This document shows positions 53,201-61,371 of a DNA stretch of 64,000 nucleotides, piece after piece. Source of the stretch: Bacteroidia bacterium (GTDB lineage: Bacteria > Bacteroidota > Bacteroidia > Chitinophagales > Chitinophagaceae). The position numbers were made by a program, and so were the translations under genes. Location of the stretch: the NCBI GenBank assembly GCA_030426665.1, contig JAUHYD010000003.1:248001-312000 (forward strand), given 5' to 3'. Within the stretch, counting starts at the first letter, position 1. Each line of letters opens with the position of its first letter. Below the pieces are notes generated by a model. The model was given only the letters and a program-made list of their open reading frames with translations, had not been told where the DNA came from and ran no database searches.

Positions 53201-54227
53201 GATGGATTATCATATGCCCTATATGCATGGGCTTGATACCGTCAGGAAGATCAGGGAAAACCTGAAAATGGACAAAGACAAACTTCCCATCATTCTATTC
53301 CATAGCTCCTCTGAAGACGAAGAATTCCTTAAGACTGCAAAAGAGCTGCAGATAGAACATAGGATAATGAAGCCCATAAAAATGCAAGACATGTACAATA
53401 TCCTGTCTCGCGTATTTAAAAAGGAAGAAGAAGCTGACCCGGTGGAACTGGCTGCCGAAAAGCTATCGACGGCGGGATATTCCCGAATAGTGGTAGCTGA
53501 TGACAATAAGGTAAATATGCTGCTTGCAAGAACCATTCTGAAAAAAATACTGCCTGACGCAGCAATTCAGGCAGCCTATGACGGACATGAGGCTATTCAG
53601 GCATATGATGAATTCCATCCTGAAATCATTTTTATGGACATTCAGATGCCGGAGATGAACGGTTACGATGCAACAAAAGCAATCAGATTGCGGGAAAAGG
53701 GGAAACCTATACCTATAATAGCGCTTACCGCCGGAAACGTGAAAGGCGAAAAAGAAAAATGCCTTGACGCCGGAATGGATGACTTTGTAGCCAAGCCATT
53801 TGTGGAAGAAACAATAGCACAGGTTTTGGAAAAATGGAAAATCCATAACGAACCCGGTATTGTTTCTACAAAAATCGATGACATACCACACTTTGACATA
53901 GAAAAACTAAAATTATACCTGGGCGGCGATGTTGCCGATCAGGAATCTGTAGCAGAGGTGTTGCAACTGACGATAGAGGAACTCAAAGTTTTAGGCAAAA
54001 GAATTACAGAGAAAAAAGAGTCTAAAACATCACTCAATGAATGGAATGCTATCGGTCACAAGCTTTTCGGTACTGCTTCGGCTACCGGACTTATTAAACT
54101 TTCCGCCCTTGCGAGAGACTTAGAGCATATCACCGAGGTTGATGCGAATGAATTGAATGCACTGCTGAAAACCATTTTAGAAGAAATAAATCTTTCATAC
54201 GAATTGATTGAAACCTATCTGAAATAA
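50289..54227 (+). CDS. Hybrid sensor histidine kinase with GAF, four PAS, two receivers and HPt
   Basis: This 1312-residue soluble signalling protein has, in order: GAF (~20-160); four PAS domains (~175-285, 293-410, 425-540 and 545-665); the HisKA dimer with His688 (ANMSHEIRTPLNG); HATPase_c (~790-920, with DTGIG and GGTGLGL); a first receiver with Asp973 (VLMDYHMP); a second receiver with Asp1117 (FMDIQMP); and a C-terminal HPt with His1257 (GHKLFGTASATG). All phosphotransfer residues are present, so it can form a complete internal phosphorelay. No transmembrane segments were seen, so the inputs are cytoplasmic. Output and stimulus are unknown; no separate response regulator is adjacent except PorX two genes away. 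Confidence 0.95.
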   Translation: MSKKSDRMPHEKNEAERLRVLDKYHILDTPPEKEFDRFTELASLICETPISLVSLVDEKRQWFKSAKGLDVRETDRNIAFCHHAIQDTALFEVKDALLDDRFRDNPLVTGAPDIRFYLGCPLVDNSGYALGTLCVIDTVARQLDDKQKRALKLLAEEVTELIKERRLKEELKHFEKIFSQSRDLICISGIDGRFKKVNPAFKNLLNYANSYLLDSSILDFVHPDDLEMTQKEIEKLAAGYPTINFVHRLRKKDGDYLYLEWTATPEIETASIFAIGRDITFERNREVQLSYSERHFREFFENSQGLMCTHDLEGTFLTMNNSSAAALGYTVKELEGASLYDIIPEKRHENIKAYLQAIAETGSFSGQMQTIHKSGAPRIWLFNNKLSTDRKGKPQVIGNALDITDQYLLEQQLQQTKELLERTNSVARVGGWEVNFIKQKVYWSAVTKEIHGVPPDYQPQINAGFDFYEKESRDMILAAEENATKNGTPADLELQLITAKGKKIWVRLLMNPEFNEGKCTRLYGTFQNIDEKKKAELELLAQKSKLRSFVSHAPAAVAMLDSEMRYVAYSNRWKEEYHIQIPDITGLCHYDVFPNVSDDWKVIHQRCLAGEVISKDEDIWRPVGWDSDQYLRWEVRPWYLPDGNVGGMMMFTQDITESVLQKQELSKAKLVAEQASKTKSEFLANMSHEIRTPLNGVIGFTDLLLKTSLTETQHQYLSIVNQSANVLISVINDILDFSKIEAGKLELDIDKSDLFEISNQASDIITYQVQSKGLEMLLNISAGLPRFIWTDSVRLKQILVNLLGNAVKFTEKGEIELKVSKMATVGNDNLTIRFSVRDTGIGIKKENQEKIFKAFSQEDPSTTKKYGGTGLGLTISNNLLGLMGSQLQLDSTPGEGTTFYFDITVKAENGDPLIWENINRIHKVLVVDDNYNNRLIVKEMLALKDIEIEEAQNGFEALQLLAAGNQYDVVLMDYHMPYMHGLDTVRKIRENLKMDKDKLPIILFHSSSEDEEFLKTAKELQIEHRIMKPIKMQDMYNILSRVFKKEEEADPVELAAEKLSTAGYSRIVVADDNKVNMLLARTILKKILPDAAIQAAYDGHEAIQAYDEFHPEIIFMDIQMPEMNGYDATKAIRLREKGKPIPIIALTAGNVKGEKEKCLDAGMDDFVAKPFVEETIAQVLEKWKIHNEPGIVSTKIDDIPHFDIEKLKLYLGGDVADQESVAEVLQLTIEELKVLGKRITEKKESKTSLNEWNAIGHKLFGTASATGLIKLSALARDLEHITEVDANELNALLKTILEEINLSYELIETYLK

Positions 54228-54254
54228 ATCTGAAACACGGGCACAATAAATGCC

Positions 54255-54262
54255 TATTTTTG
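54255..54262 (+). promoter_or_regulatory. -7 element of the DUF6089 gene
   Basis: TATTTTTG matches TAnnTTTG, about 55 bases upstream of the chosen start (54317). No TTG box at the right spacing was seen. Confidence 0.4.
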
Positions 54263-54316
54263 TCGTTAATGAACCAAAGAGGTCGCTCAGGCCATATAAA
54301 ATACGATTTCTGTTCA

Positions 54317-55180
54317 ATGCGCCAATTCGCTAAAGTATCCATACTGATCGGGATGCTGTGCTCCGCTATCGGGGTACAGGCGCAAACCTATTATACATCC
54401 ACAGAAGTAGGTATCGGTTTTGGCGGTTCCCAATATTTCGGAGATCTCAATGACCGTTACGGGTTCAAAACAATAAATCTCGGAGGTGGCATATACGCCA
54501 GAAAACATCTCAATAAGTATATCTCTGTTAAGGCCGGTGCCTATTATACCCAGGTCGGCTACTCAGATAAGCTAAACAAAGATGAATTTCAGAATATGCG
54601 AAATCTGGATTTCAAAAGCAATATTATCGAGCTTTCCGCTCAGGCAGAGTTCAACTTCTTTAAGTTTGTAACAGGCGACCCTTACCATAGATTCACGCCC
54701 TACCTCACCGGAGGTATCGGTGTTTTTATGTATGACCCCTACACGACCTACAACGGAGCAAAATACCTGTTGAGGCCATTGGGGACAGAAGGGCAGGGTC
54801 TTGGTTTCCCGGAAAGAAAGTATAGCAATTTCAGTGCTTGTTTCCCTATAGGCGCAGGTGTAAAATTTTGGGTTACCGGTGGCGTTAACCTAACACTCGA
54901 AATTGCCAACAGGCTAACGCTGACAGACTATATGGACGACGTAAGTACTGCATATATTGGTACAAGCAATTTTCCGCTCGACCCCAAAACACCTACCCGT
55001 ATGCTTCAGGACCGCTCTGTAGAACTGAAACCAGATATGCCATTGGGAAGAAAAGGAAAACAAAGAGGCAACTCCAGCACCTACGACCAATACCTTATGG
55101 GTATGCTCAGTATTTCCTGGCATTTTACTACCTATCGTTGCCCGGCGTTTATGGACAGAGAATTGATAAGCACCTATTAG
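54317..55180 (+). CDS. DUF6089 outer-membrane barrel protein
   Basis: Starting at the Met at 54317, the protein has a signal peptide (MRQFAKVSILIGMLCSAIGVQ) and a mature barrel-like region of about 265 residues with features of DUF6089 (STEVGIGFGGSQYFGDLN, then KAGAYYTQVGYSD and PYLTGGIGVFMYDPY). Such proteins are outer-membrane beta barrels of unknown role. A Met at 54260 would add 19 residues before the signal peptide. Its end overlaps the end of the GNAT gene by 4 bases. Confidence 0.82.
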   Translation: MRQFAKVSILIGMLCSAIGVQAQTYYTSTEVGIGFGGSQYFGDLNDRYGFKTINLGGGIYARKHLNKYISVKAGAYYTQVGYSDKLNKDEFQNMRNLDFKSNIIELSAQAEFNFFKFVTGDPYHRFTPYLTGGIGVFMYDPYTTYNGAKYLLRPLGTEGQGLGFPERKYSNFSACFPIGAGVKFWVTGGVNLTLEIANRLTLTDYMDDVSTAYIGTSNFPLDPKTPTRMLQDRSVELKPDMPLGRKGKQRGNSSTYDQYLMGMLSISWHFTTYRCPAFMDRELISTY

Positions 55181-55638
55181 TTGTCAAAATTCAGGGTACA
55201 ATTAATCCATTCGCCATCCAGCGACGCATCTAACTTCTTGTAAAAGTTAATAGCAGGTTCGTTCCAGTCCAGCACTTGCCAGGCGATGCCCGAATATTGC
55301 TTTTCTTTGGCTTCATCTATAAGTGCCTGCATCAGCATCGTCCCGATACCGTGTCGTCTTGCTTTCTCAGTTACCAGCAAATCCTCAAGATACATACGCT
55401 GCCCCTTCCATGTAGAAAACCGAATGTAGTACAACGCCATACCTACAACTACACCTTCCTGCTCTGCTACAAACGCCCACCAAACAGGATGCTCCCCGAA
55501 GCCGCTTTCAGTAAAATGTGCTTCAGTTACCGTCACCGCATCCGGCTCCCGCTCATAAATAGCCAACTCCAGCACCAATTCCAACATTCTTGGACAATCT
55601 TCGGCAGTTGCTTTTCTGATTATTATCGGCGTATCCAT
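55177..55638 (-). CDS. GNAT family N-acetyltransferase
   Basis: From the Met at 55638 this is a 153-residue acetyltransferase. The acetyl-CoA-binding motif is ARRHGIGTMLMQALIDEAK (R/Q-x-x-G-x-G/A), with YLEDLLVTEKARRHG leading in. The sequence is most like diamine/spermidine acetyltransferases (DWNEPAINFYKKLDA near the end), but the acceptor is not certain. A longer in-frame start (55662) is possible. It is convergent with the DUF6089 gene. Confidence 0.88.
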   Translation of the reverse strand: MDTPIIIRKATAEDCPRMLELVLELAIYEREPDAVTVTEAHFTESGFGEHPVWWAFVAEQEGVVVGMALYYIRFSTWKGQRMYLEDLLVTEKARRHGIGTMLMQALIDEAKEKQYSGIAWQVLDWNEPAINFYKKLDASLDGEWINCTLNFDN

Positions 55639-55813
55639 AGTGTTTAACTTTTTGTTGTACAATACTAAGGTCTATGTCACGTTATTCCAAATGAAACGCA
55701 CAACGGGAGCGGCACTGTTTCTCCTGCCAATTTTCAGTTAAACTAAGACTACCCGTTGTGCAATTGCGTACAAATTGTGATACATTTATATCAGCATATC
55801 TAAACCAACACGA

Positions 55814-57373
55814 ATGAACACACAGGGCGAAATATTATGGGTGGACGACGAAATCGAGTCGTTGAAGTCTCAGATTCTGTTTCTTACCAACAAAGGATAT
55901 CAGGTAACACCATTGAGCAACGGACATGATGCCCTGGAACTGCTCAAAGAAAAGACAGTAGACGTTGTATTGCTCGATGAGAGTATGCCCGGAATTACCG
56001 GTCTGGAAACACTGGCACAAATAAAGGAAATTTACCCGCAACTACCGGTGGTGATGATTACCAAAAACGAGGCGGAGAATATCATGGAGGACGCCCTCGG
56101 CTCACAGATAACTGACTACCTTATTAAACCTGTCAACCCGAATCAGGTACTACTTTCTCTGAAAAAAATAATGGATGGCAAGCGGCTGGTATCAGAGAAA
56201 ACAAATATTGCCTACCAACAAGATTTCCGAAATCTGTTTATGGCGCTTAGCAACAACCCCGACCACAAGGAGTGGATGGAGCTATATAAAAAACTAGTTT
56301 ATTGGGAACTGGAAATAAGCAAAAGCGATAGTGACGACATGATGGAAGTATTGCAAACGCAGAAAACGGAAGCCAATACCGAGTTTTTTAAGTTCGTCTC
56401 AAAAAACTACGAAAACTGGATCCATCAATCCGGAGAAAACACGCCATTGCTTTCTCACAAAGTATTTGAAAACAAAGTTGCCCCATACCTTAAGCCCGGC
56501 AAACCAACCTTTCTGATAGTTATCGACAACTTACGGCTGGATCACTGGAAAGCATTTAAGCCCATAATTACAGAATATTTCAAGCTGGTTGATGAGGATA
56601 TGTTTTATAGTATTCTCCCAACAGCTACCCAATACTGCAGAAATGCAATGTTTGCAGGTATGCTCCCCATGGATATAGCACGTCTATTTCCGGTAGAGTG
56701 GAAAAATGACGACGAGGACGGTGGAAAAAACTTGTACGAAGAGGTCTTCCTTCACAACCAGCTGAAGCATCTCGGTATGAACGACCTGAAAACGCAATAC
56801 ATCAAAATAACCAACAACGACGACGCTAAATCGATGGAAGACAACATTCACAATTGTCTGAACAATGACCTGACGGTGATTGTTTACAACTTTGTAGATA
56901 TGCTCTCCCATGCTCGTACAGAGATGGAGGTCCTGAAAGAGCTTGCCGGCGACGAAAGCTCTTACAGATCGTTGGCGGTTAGCTGGTTCGAACACTCACC
57001 CCTATTCAGGGCGCTTCGCAGAATTGCTGATAAAGACATACAAGTATTGTTGACGACAGACCACGGCAGCACCAGAGTCAAGACTCCGAGTAAGTGTGTC
57101 GGCGACAGAAATACAACTACAAACCTCCGCTACAAACACGGTCGTAATCTGCAATTCGAAAAGAAAGATGTACTTTCTTTCCGTGACCCGATGATGGCAG
57201 GACTGCAAAGACCCAATGTCAGCTCTACATTCATCTTTGCCAAAGGCGATGTTTTCCTCTGCTACCCCAACAACTATAACCACTATGTGAACTACTATAA
57301 AAACACATTCCAACACGGTGGCATCTCGCTCGAAGAGATGATTGTACCGGTGGTACGCATGGAAAGTAAATAA
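55814..57373 (+). CDS. porX: Type IX secretion regulator PorX
   Basis: PorX is a response regulator with an unusual PglZ output domain that controls T9SS function in Bacteroidota. This 519-residue protein has a receiver with the acidic pair in WVDDE (residues 10-13), the phosphoacceptor Asp55 (LLDESMPG), Thr83 and Lys105 (LIKPVNP). A helical linker is followed by the PglZ alkaline-phosphatase-like domain at ~225-515, with RLDHWKAF and LTTDHGSTRV metal-site features. The cognate PorY sensor is not next to it. A promoter-like TACATTTA with a TTG 22 bases upstream precedes it, and a terminator follows. Confidence 0.94.
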   Translation: MNTQGEILWVDDEIESLKSQILFLTNKGYQVTPLSNGHDALELLKEKTVDVVLLDESMPGITGLETLAQIKEIYPQLPVVMITKNEAENIMEDALGSQITDYLIKPVNPNQVLLSLKKIMDGKRLVSEKTNIAYQQDFRNLFMALSNNPDHKEWMELYKKLVYWELEISKSDSDDMMEVLQTQKTEANTEFFKFVSKNYENWIHQSGENTPLLSHKVFENKVAPYLKPGKPTFLIVIDNLRLDHWKAFKPIITEYFKLVDEDMFYSILPTATQYCRNAMFAGMLPMDIARLFPVEWKNDDEDGGKNLYEEVFLHNQLKHLGMNDLKTQYIKITNNDDAKSMEDNIHNCLNNDLTVIVYNFVDMLSHARTEMEVLKELAGDESSYRSLAVSWFEHSPLFRALRRIADKDIQVLLTTDHGSTRVKTPSKCVGDRNTTTNLRYKHGRNLQFEKKDVLSFRDPMMAGLQRPNVSSTFIFAKGDVFLCYPNNYNHYVNYYKNTFQHGGISLEEMIVPVVRMESK

Positions 57374-57395
57374 ACTATTTCAAATATTTTTGTAT

Positions 57396-57424
57396 AAAAC
57401 TGCTTCTTTGAGGCAGTTTTTTTT
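57396..57424 (+). terminator. Intrinsic terminator of porX
   Basis: AAAACTGC/GCAGTTTT arms (57396-57403, 57413-57420) with a 9-base loop are followed by a T run to 57424. It is 22 bases past the porX stop. Confidence 0.85.
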
Positions 57425-57429
57425 GCATT

Positions 57430-57463
57430 AATGCACAATGCATTGGTTTCTTATGTATCTTTG
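57430..57463 (+). promoter_or_regulatory. Candidate PadR operator and -7 element
   Basis: AATGCA-CAA-TGCATT (57430-57444) is a perfect inverted repeat just upstream of the -7 match TATCTTTG (57456-57463). Its position ahead of the PadR gene suggests autoregulation; the dyad resembles PadR sites only loosely. Confidence 0.5.
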
Positions 57464-57486
57464 TCTTAGGCAAACGATAAAACACC

Positions 57487-57828
57487 ATGATATTTTCATC
57501 AGAACTAATAAAGGGTACACTTAAAACAATCGTCCTGAAGCAGCTTAGCGAAGGCAATAAGATGTACGGATATGAGATAACTCAAAAAGTAAAGGAACTT
57601 ACCGGAGATAGAATTCAAATATCTGAAGGTGCGCTATACCCCACGCTGCATGCTTTAGAAAAAGAAGGCCTGTTGACAACAGAAACCATATACATCGGTA
57701 AGCGCGTTCGAAAATATTATCGGCTCAGTGATTCCGGAAAAAAGAAATCGAAGGAAAGAGTGAGTGAATTCGCAGAATTTGTTGAAACCATGAAAATATT
57801 GTTGGACCTGCAAGTAAAGCCGGCATAA
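57487..57828 (+). CDS. PadR family transcriptional regulator
   Basis: This 113-residue winged-helix regulator matches PadR. It has MYGYEITQKVKELTGDRIQI, ISEGALYPTLHALEKEGLL (recognition region) and RKYYRLSDSGKKK (wing). The C-terminal tail (SEFAEFVETMKILLDL) forms the dimer helix. It is separated from the downstream membrane-protein gene by a single base, so the two are clearly an operon. PadR proteins generally repress adjacent stress genes. Confidence 0.93.
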   Translation: MIFSSELIKGTLKTIVLKQLSEGNKMYGYEITQKVKELTGDRIQISEGALYPTLHALEKEGLLTTETIYIGKRVRKYYRLSDSGKKKSKERVSEFAEFVETMKILLDLQVKPA

Positions 57829-57829
57829 G

Positions 57830-58954
57830 ATGTATCAGATATCTGATGAACAAGTTGACTATATCATCGATGACCTCAGGAAAAACGGCATCGAAACGGA
57901 TGATTTGCTAAATAATCTGCTCGATCATATATGCATTATTATTGAGCAAGACCTCGCCGACGGCAAAGACTTTCAACAGTACTACCATACAGTAGTAACC
58001 CGATTCTATACCCGAGACATAAAGGAGTTAGAAGAAGAAACAACCAATCTATTAACATTCAAAAACTATTATGCCATGAAAAAGACAATGATTGTTGCCG
58101 GAGCAATATCCGTAATTACGCTCGCTTTTGGTTCTCTGTTCAAAGTAATGCACTGGCCGGGTGCAAATGTCCTGTTGCTCTCAGGCATTGTTTTCTTTAG
58201 TTTATTGTTTCTGCCGATTTTGTTCTTACTGAAAGTAAAAGAAGTAAAAACAACACGAGACAAGGCCGTTATTGCATTATCGTCTGTCGTAGGTATCCTC
58301 TTTTGCATCGCCACCCTATTTACTTTTATGCATTGGCCCGGCGCAAACGTTATGCGGTTGCTATCAATCGGTATATCTGCTCTTATACTGCTGCCATTAT
58401 ACTTTTTTACAGGTATTCGCAACCCCGAAACCAGACTCAACACCATTATGACTTCTGTTATCCTGGCAGGGGTCACCAGCCTTCTGTTTGCCATGGTTAA
58501 TCTTCGGCCTAGCACAGTTTATGAAGACATCAGAGTAAACAGTTATCAGCTAAACGAAACAGTATTATCAGAAATGAAACAGCAAATGTTGACATCGGAG
58601 CTGCCAGCTGAAACAAAAGCACAGATAGAGAAAATCAACACCTTATGCGAAAAAATAAAATCAATCGAAAAAGATGACTACCCAAAAGACTATGTGCTGA
58701 GAGAAGGCAGCCCATCAAAAGCTTTCTTTGGCGATGGTGCAGGTATAAAATTGATAGCAGAACTACGTGCCGCAGCGACCGCTTATAATCAAACACACGC
58801 AAAAGCACCACTACCAATCGCTAACTCCATATTAGACGCTCCTGCCCATAAACTCGGTCACATGTATTCAAATGTGGCATTGCTCAACAATATTACACAG
58901 ATTCAGCTGTATCTGGCAAGTACTTGCTGTAAGACAGGAATGGTTTATAAATAA
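57830..58954 (+). CDS. PadR-linked membrane protein with duplicated GldL-like HWPGAN segment
   Basis: This 374-residue protein has a cytoplasmic N-terminal helical domain (~1-80), resembling the HAAS-type domains encoded beside PadR genes, and five transmembrane helices (about 87-105, 112-134, 147-165, 172-194 and 206-224). Two copies of the segment MHWPGANV lie exactly 60 residues apart (108 and 168), in the pattern LF.xMHWPGANVx...LL, like the motif in the GldL motor subunit. A soluble ~140-residue domain follows (QLNETVLSEMKQQML...). The second copy may have arisen by duplication of a helix pair. Function unknown; the PadR pairing suggests a regulated membrane response. Confidence 0.75.
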   Translation: MYQISDEQVDYIIDDLRKNGIETDDLLNNLLDHICIIIEQDLADGKDFQQYYHTVVTRFYTRDIKELEEETTNLLTFKNYYAMKKTMIVAGAISVITLAFGSLFKVMHWPGANVLLLSGIVFFSLLFLPILFLLKVKEVKTTRDKAVIALSSVVGILFCIATLFTFMHWPGANVMRLLSIGISALILLPLYFFTGIRNPETRLNTIMTSVILAGVTSLLFAMVNLRPSTVYEDIRVNSYQLNETVLSEMKQQMLTSELPAETKAQIEKINTLCEKIKSIEKDDYPKDYVLREGSPSKAFFGDGAGIKLIAELRAAATAYNQTHAKAPLPIANSILDAPAHKLGHMYSNVALLNNITQIQLYLASTCCKTGMVYK

Positions 58955-58978
58955 TAAGCTACTAAGGCGCTGCGATAC

Positions 58979-59479
58979 CTATCTCTTCTTGTAAATAGGC
59001 ACCGTAGAACATGGCTCTCCATACATTAGAGACTTTACGACCGGGCGAAGATGGGCGGTAATAGCAAGGTAAGCGGCATCGGGTATTGGTGTATCGCCAC
59101 AACCTTTTATTACTACCCGCTTGTCCACGTATTCGTCAGTAGGTAGTGAATTGATTTTCTGTGTGAGCAGCACCTTGGTCAACTCCTCTGCATCACCGAA
59201 ATATACAGACGCAGCAACGGGCTCCAGAAAGCAGGTAACCAGCATATACCCCCATACAGGAACAATTGCATCGGCACTGCAGTACACCGCCACATGCTTA
59301 CCTTCATATTGCAGCCAGTCGTGTTCCGGTAGTGCAGCACGAAAATCTTTTTCTTTCAGAATCATCTCCCGAAACAAAAACGGCTTCATATCAAACGCAA
59401 CAACATTTGTTGGTAAAAACGGAGCCATGTCCAATGTGATGATACCACTCTCTGCTACTTTATTGACTATTGTACTCAT
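58979..59479 (-). CDS. DUF2480 protein
   Basis: This 166-residue cytoplasmic protein matches DUF2480, a Bacteroidota-specific family of unknown function. The opening MSTIVNKVAESGIITLDM and the segment IKGCGDTPIPDAAYLAITAHLRP are characteristic. It converges with the PadR-linked membrane protein gene. Confidence 0.9.
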   Translation of the reverse strand: MSTIVNKVAESGIITLDMAPFLPTNVVAFDMKPFLFREMILKEKDFRAALPEHDWLQYEGKHVAVYCSADAIVPVWGYMLVTCFLEPVAASVYFGDAEELTKVLLTQKINSLPTDEYVDKRVVIKGCGDTPIPDAAYLAITAHLRPVVKSLMYGEPCSTVPIYKKR

Positions 59480-59789
59480 ATTTTTCGGCTTACCTGTTGG
59501 TACAAAGTTACGGCAATAGCATACTAATTAAGTAATTGCCTACTTATACCTTATTACCTAATATCTATAATATAATTCATATTGCTCACATATGCAATGT
59601 AAACGCTCACATAAATAAAAATAAGATAATATTAATAATTTTTAGAAAATCTCTGTGAATTGCATACTACCGGTCTTGAAAGTCGCCAATTCTGAACACC
59701 CTCACTAAGTTGAATGACATTTTTGATTATATCTATAAAAATGATTGCATACATTGGGAATTCAATTTTTTTCCTACCCTGCCCGATAG

Positions 59790-59797
59790 TATATTTG
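59790..59797 (+). promoter_or_regulatory. -7 element upstream of a non-coding unit
   Basis: TATATTTG matches TAnnTTTG. No TTG box lies 17-23 bases upstream (the region is T-rich). The predicted transcript would begin near 59801 and run into the terminator at 59831-59866. Confidence 0.4.
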
Positions 59798-59800
59798 CAA

Positions 59801-59866
59801 TAAGTTGTGAATTTAATGGGTTAGTAAGTAAGAGCTGCCGGATTCTTCCGGCGGCTCTGTTTTTTT
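59801..59866 (+). ncRNA. Candidate short RNA ending in an intrinsic terminator
   Basis: A predicted transcript of ~65 nt starts just after the -7 match at 59790-59797 and ends with the hairpin at 59831-59858 plus its T run. It contains no reading frame of meaningful length. No homology was tested, so this is a candidate only. Confidence 0.35.
59831..59866 (+). terminator. Intrinsic terminator with no upstream coding gene
   Basis: AGAGC-T-GCCGGA and TCCGGC-G-GCTCT arms (one G-T wobble) with loop TTCT are followed by seven T residues. No plus-strand gene lies upstream within 870 bases. Confidence 0.82.
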
Positions 59867-59980
59867 ACTGATTACTGAGTTATTCGGCCGCACTCGTTCT
59901 CTCGCTTCCGGAATTTTACAATAGGCACTTGCTGTCGTCCTGCAACGTAAAATGAACATACGGCTATCAAACTGTGGTTG

Positions 59981-59988
59981 TATCTTTA
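59981..59988 (+). promoter_or_regulatory. Near-consensus -7 element of radA
   Basis: TATCTTTA differs from TAnnTTTG at the last base. It ends 6 bases before the radA start codon. Confidence 0.35.
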
Positions 59989-59994
59989 CCACAA

Positions 59995-61371
59995 ATGGCA
60001 AAAATAAAATCTGCTTTTTTCTGTCAGCAATGTGGACATGAAACGCCAAAATGGACAGGCAAGTGTCCATCATGCGGGGCATGGAATTCTTTTGTCGAAG
60101 AAGTAATTCAGAGAGACGAAAAAGGGAAACCGGGAAAGACAAATTGGGAAGAAGAGTCGGGTAAAGAAAAACGTAAAGCACATAAACTTGACGAGGTGGT
60201 ACAAACCACCGAAGTAAGAATGCAAGCACCCGACTCTGAGCTAAACAGAGTGTTGGGCGGCGGAATGGTTCCCGGCTCAGTGACCCTCATTGCCGGCGAC
60301 CCCGGTATAGGTAAGAGTACCCTCTTTCTGCAATGTGCTTTGCAGTGGAATAGTATCACAACGCTATACGTATCGGGTGAGGAAAGTGCACAGCAAATTA
60401 AGTTGCGCGCAGACAGAATCGGTATCAGCAACAGCAATCTTTATTTGCTGACAGCAACCGATACCGCTACTCTTTTTAACGAAGTAAAAAAGGTACGTCC
60501 GCAATTATTGATTATCGACTCTATACAGACGCTCGAGTCACCTTATGTAGAGTCTGCAGCAGGTAGTGTATCGCAGGTACGTGAGTGTGCGGCGGAGTTA
60601 CAGCGGTTTGCAAAGGCAACTAACATCCCCGTTTGTATCATCGGACACATCACAAAAGACGGAGCTATTGCCGGCCCCAAAGTCCTGGAGCACATGGTGG
60701 ATACCGTACTACAGTTTGAAGGAGACAGACACTATGCATACCGTATACTACGTACCCTCAAAAACAGGTTTGGCTCTACAGCAGAACTTGGCATTTATGA
60801 AATGGTGCAACAAGGCATGAGACCGGTCAGTAACCCATCAGAAATCCTCTTGTCACAACACGACGAACCATTAAGTGGTATCGCTATTGCTGCTACCATG
60901 GAAGCGTCCCGACCACTGATGATAGAAGTGCAGGCATTGGTAACGCAAGCGGTTTATGGCACACCTCAAAGAACAGTAAGTGGTCTCGACCTTCGTAGAC
61001 TGCAACTGCTATTAGCAGTACTCGAAAAACGCGGCGGTTTCCATTTCGGAGCAAAAGATGTTTTTGTAAATATTGCAGGCGGCCTCAAGGTCGAAGACCC
61101 TTCCATTGAGCTCGCACTTGTATGTGCATTACTATCCTCGTACGAAGACAAAGCATTACCCTCCAATATTTGTCTTGTTGGTGAAATAGGATTGAGCGGA
61201 GAGATTCGTGCAGTCAACAGAATAGACCAGAGAATTGCAGAAGCAGACAAGCTAGGGATGGATGTAATATTCATTCCGAAAGTAAACGCAAAAGGTATTG
61301 ACACCCAAAAATATTCAATCAAAATAAAGACAGTAAATAAGGTGGAAGACGCCTATAAAATGTTGTTTTAG
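59995..61371 (+). CDS. radA: DNA repair protein RadA
   Basis: RadA (Sms) is a RecA-like ATPase that processes recombination branch intermediates. The protein is 458 residues from the Met at 59995 (MAKIKSAFFCQQCG). It has the N-terminal four-cysteine zinc finger (CQQCGHETPKWTGKCPSCG), Walker A GDPGIGKST, the family motif KNRFG (LKNRFGSTAELGIYEM) and a Lon-protease-like C-terminal domain lacking the catalytic residues, as usual. An upstream Met at 59974 is unlikely because the zinc finger is normally at the very N-terminus. Confidence 0.96.
   Translation: MAKIKSAFFCQQCGHETPKWTGKCPSCGAWNSFVEEVIQRDEKGKPGKTNWEEESGKEKRKAHKLDEVVQTTEVRMQAPDSELNRVLGGGMVPGSVTLIAGDPGIGKSTLFLQCALQWNSITTLYVSGEESAQQIKLRADRIGISNSNLYLLTATDTATLFNEVKKVRPQLLIIDSIQTLESPYVESAAGSVSQVRECAAELQRFAKATNIPVCIIGHITKDGAIAGPKVLEHMVDTVLQFEGDRHYAYRILRTLKNRFGSTAELGIYEMVQQGMRPVSNPSEILLSQHDEPLSGIAIAATMEASRPLMIEVQALVTQAVYGTPQRTVSGLDLRRLQLLLAVLEKRGGFHFGAKDVFVNIAGGLKVEDPSIELALVCALLSSYEDKALPSNICLVGEIGLSGEIRAVNRIDQRIAEADKLGMDVIFIPKVNAKGIDTQKYSIKIKTVNKVEDAYKMLF

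Larger units (their letters stand above)
59480..59994. other. 515-base gap between DUF2480 and radA
   Basis: The first ~300 bases (59480-59789) are A/T-rich, with no credible frame or repeat that I can see; the DUF2480 promoter should lie at the left end. Two units follow on the plus strand: a -7 match with an intrinsic terminator but no coding frame (59790-59866), and a near-match promoter of radA (59981-59988). Confidence 0.5.
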
